Shown here one piece after another: positions 25,608-35,900 of a stretch of 38,516 nucleotides of DNA. The first letter of the stretch is position 1, and each line of letters begins with the position of its first letter. The position numbers and the translations under genes are program-made. This stretch comes from Candidatus Dojkabacteria bacterium (GTDB lineage Bacteria; Patescibacteriota; Dojkabacteria; SC72; JAHDCA01). Under the pieces are notes generated by a model. It saw only the letters and a program-made list of their open reading frames with translations. It had not been told where the DNA came from and made no database searches. The stretch is from positions 1 to 38,516 of the forward strand of contig JALWDW010000019.1 in the NCBI GenBank assembly GCA_027036675.1, read 5' to 3'.

Positions 25608-28241
25608 ATGGAAACAAAGATAATCGCTCCGGCACTTGTAGAAAAGATAAGAAGAAGCGGGAATGATGTCCTGATCAAAGGTATCCCGAGTCATGCGCTC
25701 AATAATATCTATGAGAAACTCCGTCAAGATATCAGACAGCCTCTAGTGTTATGGCGGTATGAAAATTTGGGTGAATACAGGCGCCTGCGGAAGTCGTACA
25801 TGAGTATCATCAGAGGCGAAGTATTTGCACCGGAGTCCTTGCGGACGCTAGGTTACGATAGAGTGCAAAAAGTAGATGCGATTGGGGAGTATGCCGTGGT
25901 AGGGGACATCGTGACAATATGGGGGATGCACGAACGTTTCCCGATACGTATCGATCTATGGGGAGAAGAAGTGGAAGAGATCGCGGTGTTGGATCCGGAT
26001 ACGCGTCAAAGTCGATACTCTTTGAACAATATCGTTTTGCATATACGAGAAGATCAAGCAAAGATCGTCGATATACCAGATCCAGGTAACGTCAAACCGA
26101 TTTCCCTGGTGTATATAGAAGACAATTTGTTTGTATCGGACGAAGAATTTCCGGAGGTTGTCGATCTAGGATTGCAGAGTGTGCCGTTTCCGCGTGAGAT
26201 TACCGAACACGGTGGTGTATCGCGCCGACGGCAGATCATTGCACAGTTGCAAAATTCCCCCGTGTCGGTGACCAAGATTGTGTATGTGACGACAAACGAT
26301 GACCCTGATCGAACGGTATTGGACGAATATGCGAAGGCAGGTTTTGAAGTGGATATATTGACCATACCGACTACCGATTGGCGGGTCTTTGAGAGAGGAA
26401 TAATTGTCGAGGAAGGGGGGCTTGCCGTTTTGACGGATTTTGAGGTTATGGGCAAAGTGGAACTGTATCCGGCCGGGGTGCGGACGGCGGAACGGTTTTT
26501 GTCTTCCATCAAGGTTGGTGATCTCGTGGTGCATGAAGATCACGGCGTAGGGCGGTTTATAGGGATGGTCAGTCTGGATCGCGGAGGGAGCGGCTTTGTC
26601 CAAAAAGACGGACATTCGCCGATCGATGCGTTTGTATTGCAGTACGCGAATAAGGACAGATTGTATGTGCCGGTTTCGGTGTCGTACAAATTGCATAAAT
26701 ACGTCGGTATCGGTAAGAATGTCAAATTGACCACTTTGAACAACGGCTCGTGGAAGCGTGCGGTGAAAAAAGCGACCGCCGATACTCGCAAATTGGCTGC
26801 CGATTTGGCGCGCATTTACGCGATGCGAAAGACGGTGAAGGTCGAGCCGGTCATCGGCTCGCAGACGGACGAAATGCATATATCTGCGTTCATCGATAGT
26901 TTTCCGTACACGGATACGGAGGATCAAACCGTGGCGACAAGGGAGATCCTTGACGATCTGCGCAGAGATTATCCGATGGATAGGCTATTAGTCGGTGATG
27001 TCGGGTTTGGCAAGACTGAAGTCGCCATGCGAGCGATATTTGCCGTGGTCAATTCGCACAGGCAAGTGGCTTTGTTGGCACCCACAACGGTATTGGTCGC
27101 TCAGCATTTTGAAGTATTGAAAGAACGTATGCGTGATTTCGCCGTCAATATTGAGATGTTGTCTGGGTTCGTCCCTGCAAAGAAGGCGAAGATTATCAAG
27201 GAACGCCTGGCCGACGGTGATATAGATATCATAGTGGGGACGCAAAGTATCTTGCAAGACAGTGTGAAATACAAAGATCTTGCACTTTTGGTGATAGATG
27301 AAGAACAGAGATTTGGTGTCAAACAAAAAGAGAAATTGCGTAAACTTCGCTTAGACCTACATGTGTTATCTCTCAGTGCTACGCCGATACCTCGTAGTCT
27401 GAATATGGCATTGAATGGTGTGCGGGATATTAGTACGATATTGACCCCGCCGGTCGGACGTAAGTCGGTGAAAAATGAATTCGCCAAATTCACGTGGGAC
27501 AAAGTGACCGAAGCCATCACGAAGGAATTGCAACGGGGCGGGCAAGTATATTTTGTGCACAATAGAGTGCGGGATTTGTCCAGATATCTCCGTCAAATTC
27601 GTGCTTTGTTTCCACAGCATACGGTGGAGATTCTGCATGGCCGGATGTCCGGTATGGAGATCCAAAATGTCATGCGGTCTTTTGTGAAGGGTGATATAGA
27701 CGTGCTGGTGACGACTACGATCATACAAAACGGTCTGGACTTGCCAAACGTCAATACGATTATCATAGATAAAGCAAATATGTTCGGTCTGTCGCAACTT
27801 TATCAGCTCAGAGGGCGAGTGGGGCGAGCAAAAAGGCAGGCTTTTGCGTATTTCCTGGTGGGAGAGGCAGATGAGACGACGCAGGGTGCCCGTGTGGATG
27901 GCACGATGGAGGCGATGGGTAGTGAAGTTGTCATGGATATTGGAGTTGATGATAACGTGGTTGTAGTCGACAGGAGGTCTGGGGTGGAGTCGGAGAGTAT
28001 GGGTGATGGTCAACAGCCTATAAAGAGTGGGGCCGGGGATTTGACCGATACTGCGATCGCCAGGCTCAACGCATTGAGAGAGAGCGAAAGGTTGGGGAGC
28101 GGATTTACTCTAGCAAGCAAAGATATCCAAATCCGCGGAGTGGGTAATCTGCTGGGGCGAGAGCAGTCGGGTGTGATCAATGCCGTCGGGTTGGGGATGT
28201 ACATGCGAATGATGGAAGGGTACAGGACCTTGCGTCCTTGA
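25608..28241 (+). CDS. mfd: transcription-repair coupling factor Mfd, short form
   Basis: An 877-aa translocase; E. coli Mfd has 1148 aa. From the N-terminus: a UvrB-like D1b region (LGYDRVQKVDAIGEYAVVGD, 81-100), the RNA-polymerase-interacting CarD-like domain from about 303 (VGDLVVHEDHGVGRFIGM), then RecG-like helicase domains with GDVGFGKTEVA (Walker A, about 463), DEEQRFG (about 564) and the TRG region ending in LGREQSGVINAVG. It stops right after this, so the C-terminal autoinhibitory D7 domain is missing. The N-terminal D1a/D2 part, where UvrA binds, is also mostly missing. An insert of roughly 50 aa, acidic and Val/Gly-rich (about 752-813), interrupts the TRG region. AAGGTG precedes the start. 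Transcript release activity is expected; UvrA recruitment is doubtful. Confidence 0.92.
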   Translation: METKIIAPALVEKIRRSGNDVLIKGIPSHALNNIYEKLRQDIRQPLVLWRYENLGEYRRLRKSYMSIIRGEVFAPESLRTLGYDRVQKVDAIGEYAVVGDIVTIWGMHERFPIRIDLWGEEVEEIAVLDPDTRQSRYSLNNIVLHIREDQAKIVDIPDPGNVKPISLVYIEDNLFVSDEEFPEVVDLGLQSVPFPREITEHGGVSRRRQIIAQLQNSPVSVTKIVYVTTNDDPDRTVLDEYAKAGFEVDILTIPTTDWRVFERGIIVEEGGLAVLTDFEVMGKVELYPAGVRTAERFLSSIKVGDLVVHEDHGVGRFIGMVSLDRGGSGFVQKDGHSPIDAFVLQYANKDRLYVPVSVSYKLHKYVGIGKNVKLTTLNNGSWKRAVKKATADTRKLAADLARIYAMRKTVKVEPVIGSQTDEMHISAFIDSFPYTDTEDQTVATREILDDLRRDYPMDRLLVGDVGFGKTEVAMRAIFAVVNSHRQVALLAPTTVLVAQHFEVLKERMRDFAVNIEMLSGFVPAKKAKIIKERLADGDIDIIVGTQSILQDSVKYKDLALLVIDEEQRFGVKQKEKLRKLRLDLHVLSLSATPIPRSLNMALNGVRDISTILTPPVGRKSVKNEFAKFTWDKVTEAITKELQRGGQVYFVHNRVRDLSRYLRQIRALFPQHTVEILHGRMSGMEIQNVMRSFVKGDIDVLVTTTIIQNGLDLPNVNTIIIDKANMFGLSQLYQLRGRVGRAKRQAFAYFLVGEADETTQGARVDGTMEAMGSEVVMDIGVDDNVVVVDRRSGVESESMGDGQQPIKSGAGDLTDTAIARLNALRESERLGSGFTLASKDIQIRGVGNLLGREQSGVINAVGLGMYMRMMEGYRTLRP

Positions 28242-28267
28242 CCGACGTACGCGCGATGTATTATAAT
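28238..28267 (+). promoter_or_regulatory. promoter of paralogue A
   Basis: TTGACC (28238-28243), an 18-nt spacer and TATAAT (28262-28267). The -35 overlaps the mfd stop codon. Predicted start near 28274. The leader of about 59 nt contains the tiny frame MSMSY (28316-28333), whose stop overlaps the ATG of the next gene as TGATG. Confidence 0.7.
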
Positions 28268-28332
28268 CTCATAGTAGTGTTAACCGCTGCCTTTTGCATT
28301 GCCCCGGGAATTAAAATGAGTATGAGTTATTG

Positions 28333-29979
28333 ATGATTCTAAATTCATTCGAATACCAAGGTACGAAACTCTATGATAACCCTGGCCCATACAGTCCAGC
28401 CACTCATCCATATCACGAACCAATTGTGAAATTAAAAGAAGAGGTTGATGCAGAGAAATTGGTAGCGGATTTTGCGGAGTATGCACGGGAAAAACAGTTC
28501 CCCAGTAGTGAGATCTTCGGTGTAGTACTCGATATGGCGTTGACGAAACTATCGGCCGAACAATATAAAGATATCTTTGAGAATATACGCAAGAACCGTA
28601 AGGCCGCACTGGAAAAAGACAACATTCTACTACCTCCGCAATTAGAAGCCGCTTATTCCGACCAACCCGAACGCCTAGCTCTTGTATACTGGCTGGGTGC
28701 AATGGACGAGGAATTTATCAGAGGAATTGTGCAGAACTCTTTGGAACAATTGCCTGAGGAGTTTAGGCGGAGAATGATAGCGCAAGGTAAGTACGGAGAC
28801 GGACACCCGTTGAAGATCATGTATCGTATGGTCAATGGAGTCGGTAATGATGAATATATGGTGCATAATGTTGGTTTGAGTGTAGGTATCCAATACTCAG
28901 GGAAAGTACAAATAATGGAAGTGCCTGGATTTGATTACACCCTGGAGCATGGCGGTGGAGATCAATGCAGCAAGCATATCAGTCTACATAGTATGCTGGA
29001 CGAAGTGTGTTCTCATGGTCTTAGTATGTCTCCAAAGGGGGCTTTCAATATTGCTGTATATGATCAAAAAGGTAGGCGAACTCGCAGCATTGCTGTCGGT
29101 GCCTATGGAGGACCAAGATGGTTTAATCATCTTGTGGCGAATATGTGGCTACGTAAGGAAATGAATATGGAGAATAGGATATCATACACGGTACGTCATT
29201 CATTGGCGGCGTTACCTAGAGGAGAAAGTAACTTAGCTCTGGATCAGAAGAGTGTACAGCTAGTCGAGCGGGTTGCCTCACCGGAGATATTTGCATTTTG
29301 GCATGATGAATCGAAACGGTTGATGACAGCACTTAAGGCGATGATAGAAACCACTCAGGATCGACGAAGCGGTTCCTTGCGACATATGCAAGATTTTATC
29401 GAGTATCTTAAAGCAGACAATCCGTCAGAAAAATATGGCGCTGCATATTACGCTCTATTGCGACGAAAAGCTCCGCAGGCGTGGATTGAGATGTTGAAAG
29501 AAAAGGACATGGAAGAAATTTTGCCATTGCTCATGTATGCGTATCCCGGTAAGGACATTGAATATAGACGGACAATCAGTGTGATTGCCGAAAAGATGGA
29601 AGATATAATAAATACGCACGACAAATATGCCCTGATGGCAACAGATCCATTTGTTGGCAAAAAGGAAGTTGCGCTAGGAGGAATTTGGAAAGATTTAGTA
29701 GATGAGATGCTTGATGCGGAGACGAGTATGCCTAGAATATCCTTTTTACCGAAGCAAAATATTGATCCACGGACGATGCAGGTCATCTATGTGAAATATG
29801 CTTTGGATCAAATTATCGATGAGAATCTACGACTTATGCATAATGAGGATACCTCCATTGATGATAAATTAGCTAGCCGGCTATTGGTGAATATTGCAAG
29901 TAGATTGCAAGAACTTATCTGGAGGCGACTGGTACAGACTACCTTGCAATCTGGAGACCCCGCAAACGTTGTATCCTGA
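28333..29979 (+). CDS. unknown protein, paralogue A of a three-gene family
   Basis: I do not recognise this 548-aa soluble protein, which has no signal peptide or membrane helix. It is clearly related to the gene at 30979. Shared points in order: PYHEP near residue 26, HPLKIMYRMVNG, PGFDYTLEHGGG, SIAVGAYGGPRWFNHL (about 250-266), MYAYPGKD (about 400) and a C-terminal helix block with YVKYALDQIIDEN and RLQELIWRRL (about 486-536). The central SIAVGA.GGP.WFNHL phrase is the best conserved and may form a binding site. The flanking parts look alpha-helical. The ATG at 28333 is preferred over the TTG one codon earlier. It has its own promoter. Confidence 0.75.
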   Translation: MILNSFEYQGTKLYDNPGPYSPATHPYHEPIVKLKEEVDAEKLVADFAEYAREKQFPSSEIFGVVLDMALTKLSAEQYKDIFENIRKNRKAALEKDNILLPPQLEAAYSDQPERLALVYWLGAMDEEFIRGIVQNSLEQLPEEFRRRMIAQGKYGDGHPLKIMYRMVNGVGNDEYMVHNVGLSVGIQYSGKVQIMEVPGFDYTLEHGGGDQCSKHISLHSMLDEVCSHGLSMSPKGAFNIAVYDQKGRRTRSIAVGAYGGPRWFNHLVANMWLRKEMNMENRISYTVRHSLAALPRGESNLALDQKSVQLVERVASPEIFAFWHDESKRLMTALKAMIETTQDRRSGSLRHMQDFIEYLKADNPSEKYGAAYYALLRRKAPQAWIEMLKEKDMEEILPLLMYAYPGKDIEYRRTISVIAEKMEDIINTHDKYALMATDPFVGKKEVALGGIWKDLVDEMLDAETSMPRISFLPKQNIDPRTMQVIYVKYALDQIIDENLRLMHNEDTSIDDKLASRLLVNIASRLQELIWRRLVQTTLQSGDPANVVS

Positions 29980-30106
29980 CTTATAGCGCGCCGCAAACAA
30001 AGTCAGTGACCACACACGTAGAAGAACGTACATCCTTTATGGTGTATCATAGAGTAATGGGGACTCATATTTACCGCAAATTATATATGGTTTAACTTAC
30101 AGAATA

Positions 30107-30904
30107 ATGTCACTACAGGACAGAGACAAAACAACGCAAGCCCCAGATTCGGAATTGGACCTGAATAGACTGGAGACCTATGCGGTGGAGCTTGGCAAAC
30201 CGGAAGTGCTACGGTTTATGGCGGAAGGGTTTCCTTACGTGATCGAGTATTGGAAGAACATTGGCAAGATACCGAATGGATTTGATGAAACAGATTTTTT
30301 AGTGGAACAATTAGTCCTAACTTATATGTTTAGTACAGATCAACTGTGGGGAGTTGATATCACGCGCAATATGCCTGATGCATTGCGAAGGTTTATGAAA
30401 CCTGGACTTGAAGCCGTTGCAGGGCGGCTGGTCGCTTACGCTTATCCGGGGACGGAACTTGATGAGGAATGGGATGGCTTGGAAGTACTTGCCGACCGGG
30501 TAGAATTTTTTCTTAAAACTTATGTAAAACAGACCACAAGAGCTTCCTATGCAGTAAGCGCGAGCACAAGGGAGGATATGTATTTCGCAGCTATTTTGCA
30601 TCCAGACATGTTCAAGGATCCGCCGGGTACCCACTCGCATGTCCCCGATCTTGGGTTTGAGCCGACGCGATGCCTTATGATCAAGTACGCATTGGATGTC
30701 GTGATTGACAAAAATCAAAATATCATGGGAGACAAAAATTCCAGTAGGTTACAATATACTGATGCGATCGCAATTGTCCGAGCAGCTACACACTTCCAGG
30801 AACTTATATGGCAAAGATATTCGTGGCTGGTATTATTTGGACACGACGGATCCCCTTCGTACGAACTGCGAGAGTACGCCCGGGAACGCAATAGAGGGAC
30901 GTAA
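30107..30904 (+). CDS. unknown protein, paralogue B (C-terminal half only)
   Basis: A 265-aa soluble protein of unknown function. It aligns only with the C-terminal halves of its two neighbours: AYAYPGTELD (about 110-120, compare YAYPGKD and YFVYPGD), then MIKYALDVVIDKN (about 191-203) and FQELIWQRYSW (about 230-240, compare LQELIWRRL and REHLWTRLL). The central GGP.WF.H domain of the other two is missing. The frame is intact and starts cleanly, so this is a short family form rather than an obvious pseudogene, though origin by deletion is likely. The 127-nt gap before it holds a possible -10 (TATCAT, 30045-30050) without a good -35. No Shine-Dalgarno sequence. Confidence 0.72.
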   Translation: MSLQDRDKTTQAPDSELDLNRLETYAVELGKPEVLRFMAEGFPYVIEYWKNIGKIPNGFDETDFLVEQLVLTYMFSTDQLWGVDITRNMPDALRRFMKPGLEAVAGRLVAYAYPGTELDEEWDGLEVLADRVEFFLKTYVKQTTRASYAVSASTREDMYFAAILHPDMFKDPPGTHSHVPDLGFEPTRCLMIKYALDVVIDKNQNIMGDKNSSRLQYTDAIAIVRAATHFQELIWQRYSWLVLFGHDGSPSYELREYARERNRGT

Positions 30905-30916
30905 GAGAAGGAAAAC

Positions 30917-30945
30917 TTGACTTTGATATACCTACACCCTATAAT
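30917..30945 (+). promoter_or_regulatory. near-consensus promoter of paralogue C
   Basis: TTGACT (30917-30922), a 17-nt spacer and TATAAT (30940-30945). This is one of the best sigma-70-type promoters in the window, which suggests strong expression of the gene at 30979. Predicted start near 30952. Confidence 0.8.
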
Positions 30946-30978
30946 AAGTCGTTATATAACCTGATTTGACACAAAGCA

Positions 30979-32838
30979 ATGAAACAAGATTTGATTAAAG
31001 AAAGTGGTGTAGAAAAAGTATTGCCTTCAGGAATAGTTATATTCCCCGGCGGGTATCACGAACCATTTATCGTGATCGATGACGCTGAACGTGACATAGA
31101 TAAAGTGGGGAACTACATTGCCCAAGAGTTCAGAGAGTATGTAGACGAAAATCCTCAAGCGGGAGGCACTGTTTTCCGCACGATCATACAGATGGCTATG
31201 GTTGGTTTGCCCGAAGAAGCCTATGCGGAATTTATGCAAGAAGATTACGAACCCGATGGTTGCAGTGAATGTGATAGTCTATGGCTCAATGAGTTACACA
31301 CCCTTTATCGACAACGCAACCCCCGCCAGAAGTCTGACCCTATGGAAATATCCTTCGTGAAATGGCTGGCCACCCAGGATGAAGGCAGTATTAACAAACT
31401 TACAGAAAATGACCCAGAGCATCCTCTTACGGTGGCGTGGCGAATGACAAAAGGTAAGGCGACCGGTAGTCAGGAGGATGAAGATTCCGGTAGGGAATAT
31501 CCGGTGTATTCACACCATCCGACCTTTGCCATAGGTGTATTGCCGATACCTTTGGACTCAGACACCGAAGAAGGTAAAGCGGTGGTCCATGTAGCGGACG
31601 GATTTGACTATTGGGGGCAGGGTGCTGGTGCGTACGCAGCATACGTCACAAAGAAATTGCAGGCGGCTGCGGATACAGGGGCGAGTTTTGAAGTGCTGAC
31701 TTCTGACAGCATGGCGCAAGCCTTAGTGCCATACATTATTGCGTCTCTTGATAATACTGATGATAATACTGATATTGCTGATGGTGATGGCGAGGCTCGT
31801 ACCATGGGTGTCGAGTACGAGATGCTAAAGCGCAAATGGGTCGCCAGTCAGCTCGGAGTAGACATGAACGATCCTTCTGTTGACGAGTTACTACAGAACG
31901 ATGGTTGTCTAAAAGTCGCGCATCACCGAGGCGCGTATATAGTTGAAGTGCGAAATAAGGATGGCAAGACCATCGGGCATATAGCCATCGGTGCAAGTGG
32001 TGGACCAGCATGGTTTGATCACCTGTTGGTTGACATGTTTGTTCGCGAGAAGCTTCTTGATCGGGAGACGACGATGCCACGAGTGATAACACAAGCGGAA
32101 AGATTGGACGATCATCCAGATGTATATACGTTAGACCATGCGAGCCAGGAAGGGCTACATTCCTGGATGGAGACTGCGTTATACAATGCCCAAGTAGCAG
32201 CAGAAGAAGCGGAGAACGCCGGGATGTACGGAGGAGAACCACCTGTGCAGGACTTGATAAAACAATTTCTACAAAGAATCAACGAAGATCTGCCCGAAGG
32301 TAATACCCATATCCCTGACCCGCTAGTACAGTATCTCGACGATGAAAATAGCGGCGATAGGTTCGCACTCGCATCCTTGGCGTACTTTGTTTATCCCGGT
32401 GATGCCGTGCTCGACTCTGACGCAACAGGTAACGATCTTCGCACGATCGAAGATTTGTCGGCTGATGTGGGTAAACTATTGACTAAGGAGATTTACTCAC
32501 TGGCTTCCGCCGGGGATCAATTCCATACACGCTTGGCTGAGTTGACGGATAGTGTACTCTCGTTGGTGGACGGCAGTCTTTCCACTATCCTAAAGGAGGA
32601 CTTAGAACTGGAATTGGGTAGGACACCATTCCCCGACGATGAGACCGCACGAATAGTCATCGCCAAATGGGTACTGGACGAGATAGAAAACCGCCAAGAA
32701 ACAAAAGTAAATACAAAACAACAACAGGCTGTGGCATCGACGGTGATACCTTATATGCGAGAGCACCTATGGACAAGACTGCTGAATCGGGTGGGTATAC
32801 TCAGAGAGAAAGAAGGTGCGGATTCGTCACCCGCCTGA
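30979..32838 (+). CDS. unknown protein, paralogue C (longest member)
   Basis: A 619-aa, strongly acidic, soluble protein of unknown function without signal peptide or membrane helix. It shares the full layout of paralogue A: GGYHEPF near residue 24, HPLTVAWRMTKG, DGFDYWGQGAGAY, HIAIGASGGPAWFDHL (about 334-349), YFVYPGD (about 469-475) and a C-terminal block with IAKWVLDEIEN and REHLWTRLLNRVG (about 560-608). It has extra Asp/Glu-rich inserts, for example around 160-175 and 255-270 (NTDDNTDIADGDGEA). The acidity might reflect binding to a basic partner or metal, but nothing proves this. Own near-consensus promoter; no Shine-Dalgarno sequence. Confidence 0.75.
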   Translation: MKQDLIKESGVEKVLPSGIVIFPGGYHEPFIVIDDAERDIDKVGNYIAQEFREYVDENPQAGGTVFRTIIQMAMVGLPEEAYAEFMQEDYEPDGCSECDSLWLNELHTLYRQRNPRQKSDPMEISFVKWLATQDEGSINKLTENDPEHPLTVAWRMTKGKATGSQEDEDSGREYPVYSHHPTFAIGVLPIPLDSDTEEGKAVVHVADGFDYWGQGAGAYAAYVTKKLQAAADTGASFEVLTSDSMAQALVPYIIASLDNTDDNTDIADGDGEARTMGVEYEMLKRKWVASQLGVDMNDPSVDELLQNDGCLKVAHHRGAYIVEVRNKDGKTIGHIAIGASGGPAWFDHLLVDMFVREKLLDRETTMPRVITQAERLDDHPDVYTLDHASQEGLHSWMETALYNAQVAAEEAENAGMYGGEPPVQDLIKQFLQRINEDLPEGNTHIPDPLVQYLDDENSGDRFALASLAYFVYPGDAVLDSDATGNDLRTIEDLSADVGKLLTKEIYSLASAGDQFHTRLAELTDSVLSLVDGSLSTILKEDLELELGRTPFPDDETARIVIAKWVLDEIENRQETKVNTKQQQAVASTVIPYMREHLWTRLLNRVGILREKEGADSSPA

Positions 32839-32880
32839 TCATGCCAACACAGTCTCTTTATTTTACGAGCTGTGATGGGG

Positions 32881-32886
32881 TATAAT
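32881..32886 (+). promoter_or_regulatory. -10 element before the dimethylformamidase-like gene
   Basis: Consensus TATAAT at 32881-32886. The -35 region (TTATTT at 17 nt) is poor. The leader would be about 63 nt. Confidence 0.45.
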
Positions 32887-32955
32887 CTTACGTGACCGGA
32901 ATCCAAAAGATCCGTGTCCGATGTGATCTAATATAACAATAAAGCAAACATCACA

Positions 32956-35900
32956 ATGAAAAGAACAAAGACCAATTTCCGATCGGAGCAATTGAAGTCA
33001 TTATTACGAAACAAAACGACAAGATTCTTGGCTATGGCCATTATCATTATACTGGGCGGTGTCGGGTTTGCCATGCATCGCGCGTCGGCATCGCCGACAG
33101 TGTATTACAGATCAACCACTGTCGGTTATACTACAAGCCCTTCCTCGTTCAACGCTGAGGGTGATACTGTTGAATTTCATTTGGCTTCACTGGCTTCGTA
33201 TAATCCACCTCCAACCACGATGTTCATTGTCAAAGTCGGCGAAGATGAATTGAAGAAAGTCGATGGCAAATCAGGTGTATATATTGATAATATTGAATAC
33301 CACGATTGTAAACAATCAGAACTTGGGTGTGATTGGCCAGTATCTTACAAGTTGGATGTATCTGGATGGGACTCAGGTTTATATTACGCATATCTTGTCG
33401 ATGGGAAACAAACTGCTTATCCTGGTGGCTTGATAATCGGAAAGAGTTTCTATGAAAATTTTAACTATGTTCCATTCATTATCAAAGACGCCGATCCCCA
33501 TAGTAAAATCCTTGTGCAACTACCAATAGACACATGGGCTGCTTGGGATACGTATAACGACGGGGCGGGTTATTACTCCAGTCCTAATACGACTACAGTA
33601 TCATTCCAACGCCCAATGAAAAAGAAATTTGGTGCGATTAAAAGTGATTCTTATATGCTTTTGAAATGGTTGGCTGATAACGGCTATGATTATGATGTTG
33701 CAGGTGATGTAGATCTAGAGAATTATTCATTTTTGGCACGGTATAAATTACTGATTCCTGTCGGTCATGGGGAATATTGGACTACGAAAATGGCGGATTC
33801 ATTGCGAGAGTTTCGTGATAACGGGGGAAATATCGCTTTTATGACAGGAAATACGATGTATTGGCGTTCTCGGTACAATTCCGCCTCACAAACATTGGAA
33901 ACATATAAATTGGCTTGGCTTGGAATAGATCCTTTTTATAGACCCACTGCTGTGGATTACGATCCTGCCAATGTATCAACCTATTTCCAACCTTCTTTGT
34001 TGACTGGTAATGCGAAGAGGGCTGGATCAGAAAAGTATGACAATATCAAAATCTTAGGTATTCACGGTGACTACGTATCTGGGGTCGGTGGTTACAAACT
34101 ATATAATACGGATAGATCAGAAGTTTCCTGGATTTTCGATGGTGTCGATGTATCTGATGGTGATTTGTTGGGCGATAAAGTTGGATTGGACGAGAGTCGT
34201 GGGTTACTAAATCCTGAAGTTGGTGTGGCCGGTTCTATAGAAACTGATAGAGTAGAGTACTCTATGGTCAACGGGAAACCCGTAGCAAGTCCAAGTTCCG
34301 GCGCACCAGATAATTTGATAATTCTCGGCATAGGTGATATGACGTCGCGTAGGCATAAAGATAGTGACGCATATACTCGTTTGCCGGGTAAAGGGGCTGT
34401 AATGTCTATTTACAACGCTAAACCAGATAAGTATCCACAATGGGGGCAAGGGGCAACGGTATTGCATACAGGCTCGTGGAATTGGAGTAAAAAAGGTCTG
34501 GATAGCCAGCTTTCATATTATGATCCAAGGGTTGCCAGGATTACACGTAATATAATCGATCGTATGAGTGCCGGGAGTCCTATTTCCACTTCACCCGTTT
34601 ATCATCAACATCACATAACTTTGCAACAAGGAGTAGATGGGTATAAGGGATTTGTGAATAATATTTTCAGTGCCACTGCCAACGAGAATCGTGGAGTGTT
34701 ATCCATTCAGAGTATAGATGTATCATCAGCTTTGATTCGGGCTGAACTTCCAGAGTTACCTGACGGTGCTATTGTGGATTCCGCTTCATTGTCGTTATAT
34801 GGATTGATGGAAGGTCATAGAGACTATACAAATCTTATAGATGCGGTGCCAGTTTCGCAAAGCTATAAGACTCTTGGTGGTCAAGGACAGGATGACTTCA
34901 ACAAGGGAGTTCTCCCTGCTGCCGGCAAAGCCATCAGAGATAATTATATATACGGTGGTAGGATAAAAATACATAAGACTCGTGATGGAGAAGGTGGTAG
35001 AACGTGGGGTAAAGACAAATGGCATACATTTGACATTACGAATGCAGTGAAACAATGGTATGATGGAAGCCTTGAAAATAATGGTGTTTTGATATTTAAT
35101 CCAGGGAATAATGTTAGGTATGCATTCGCATCATCTTATAACGATATTGTTTCTAGAAGACCGAAGCTTGATATAGTTTACCACACGGAGAATGATCCGG
35201 TTGCATGTATAGATATTAATACAATTAACGTAACGTCAGCTCCAAAGCGACTTACCATAGAACAGGGACAGAAATTGACCGCTAGTTTTGTCATCAAAAA
35301 CATAGCCGGAAAGCGGCCTGTTTGCGCTCGCCATTACACTGTGTATTCTAAATCAGGTGCGGAATATACATGGAACTTTTCCAGCAAATCACCGGATAAA
35401 GCTAATACGTCCAGATTGGATATATCTCTTGACGATGGTGCAAGTAAGGTCGTGTACATGGCTATGGACACTGGTGCTATGTCTTTAGGTGTGCATGATA
35501 CGATATTTACTGTGTCGACACGTGATAGTTCTGGTGAGGGTGTAGTTTCGAGCAATTTCGGAGTTACGATAAATGTTGTCAAACCCTATGAAGGTTGTCG
35601 AAAGTATGAAACCGAAAACACTATCATACCTATTCATACTGATACGTATTTGGATGCGTGGTTATCAGGAGGTGCATTTGATCCGGCAGATTCCGATCTA
35701 CCAGCAAACAGGACAGTACTACTGGCATTTCCGGACGTACGCGTCCCATTATTTTACAGTGATGTGAATAGTATATTATTGGACCATGATACTGATGTTT
35801 CTATAAAATCTGCTAAATTCCATATCAATGTGTCGAACACGCACGATCAAATTCGTGACTACACTGTACGCAGTATCAAGAAAACGTCAGATATAAATGG

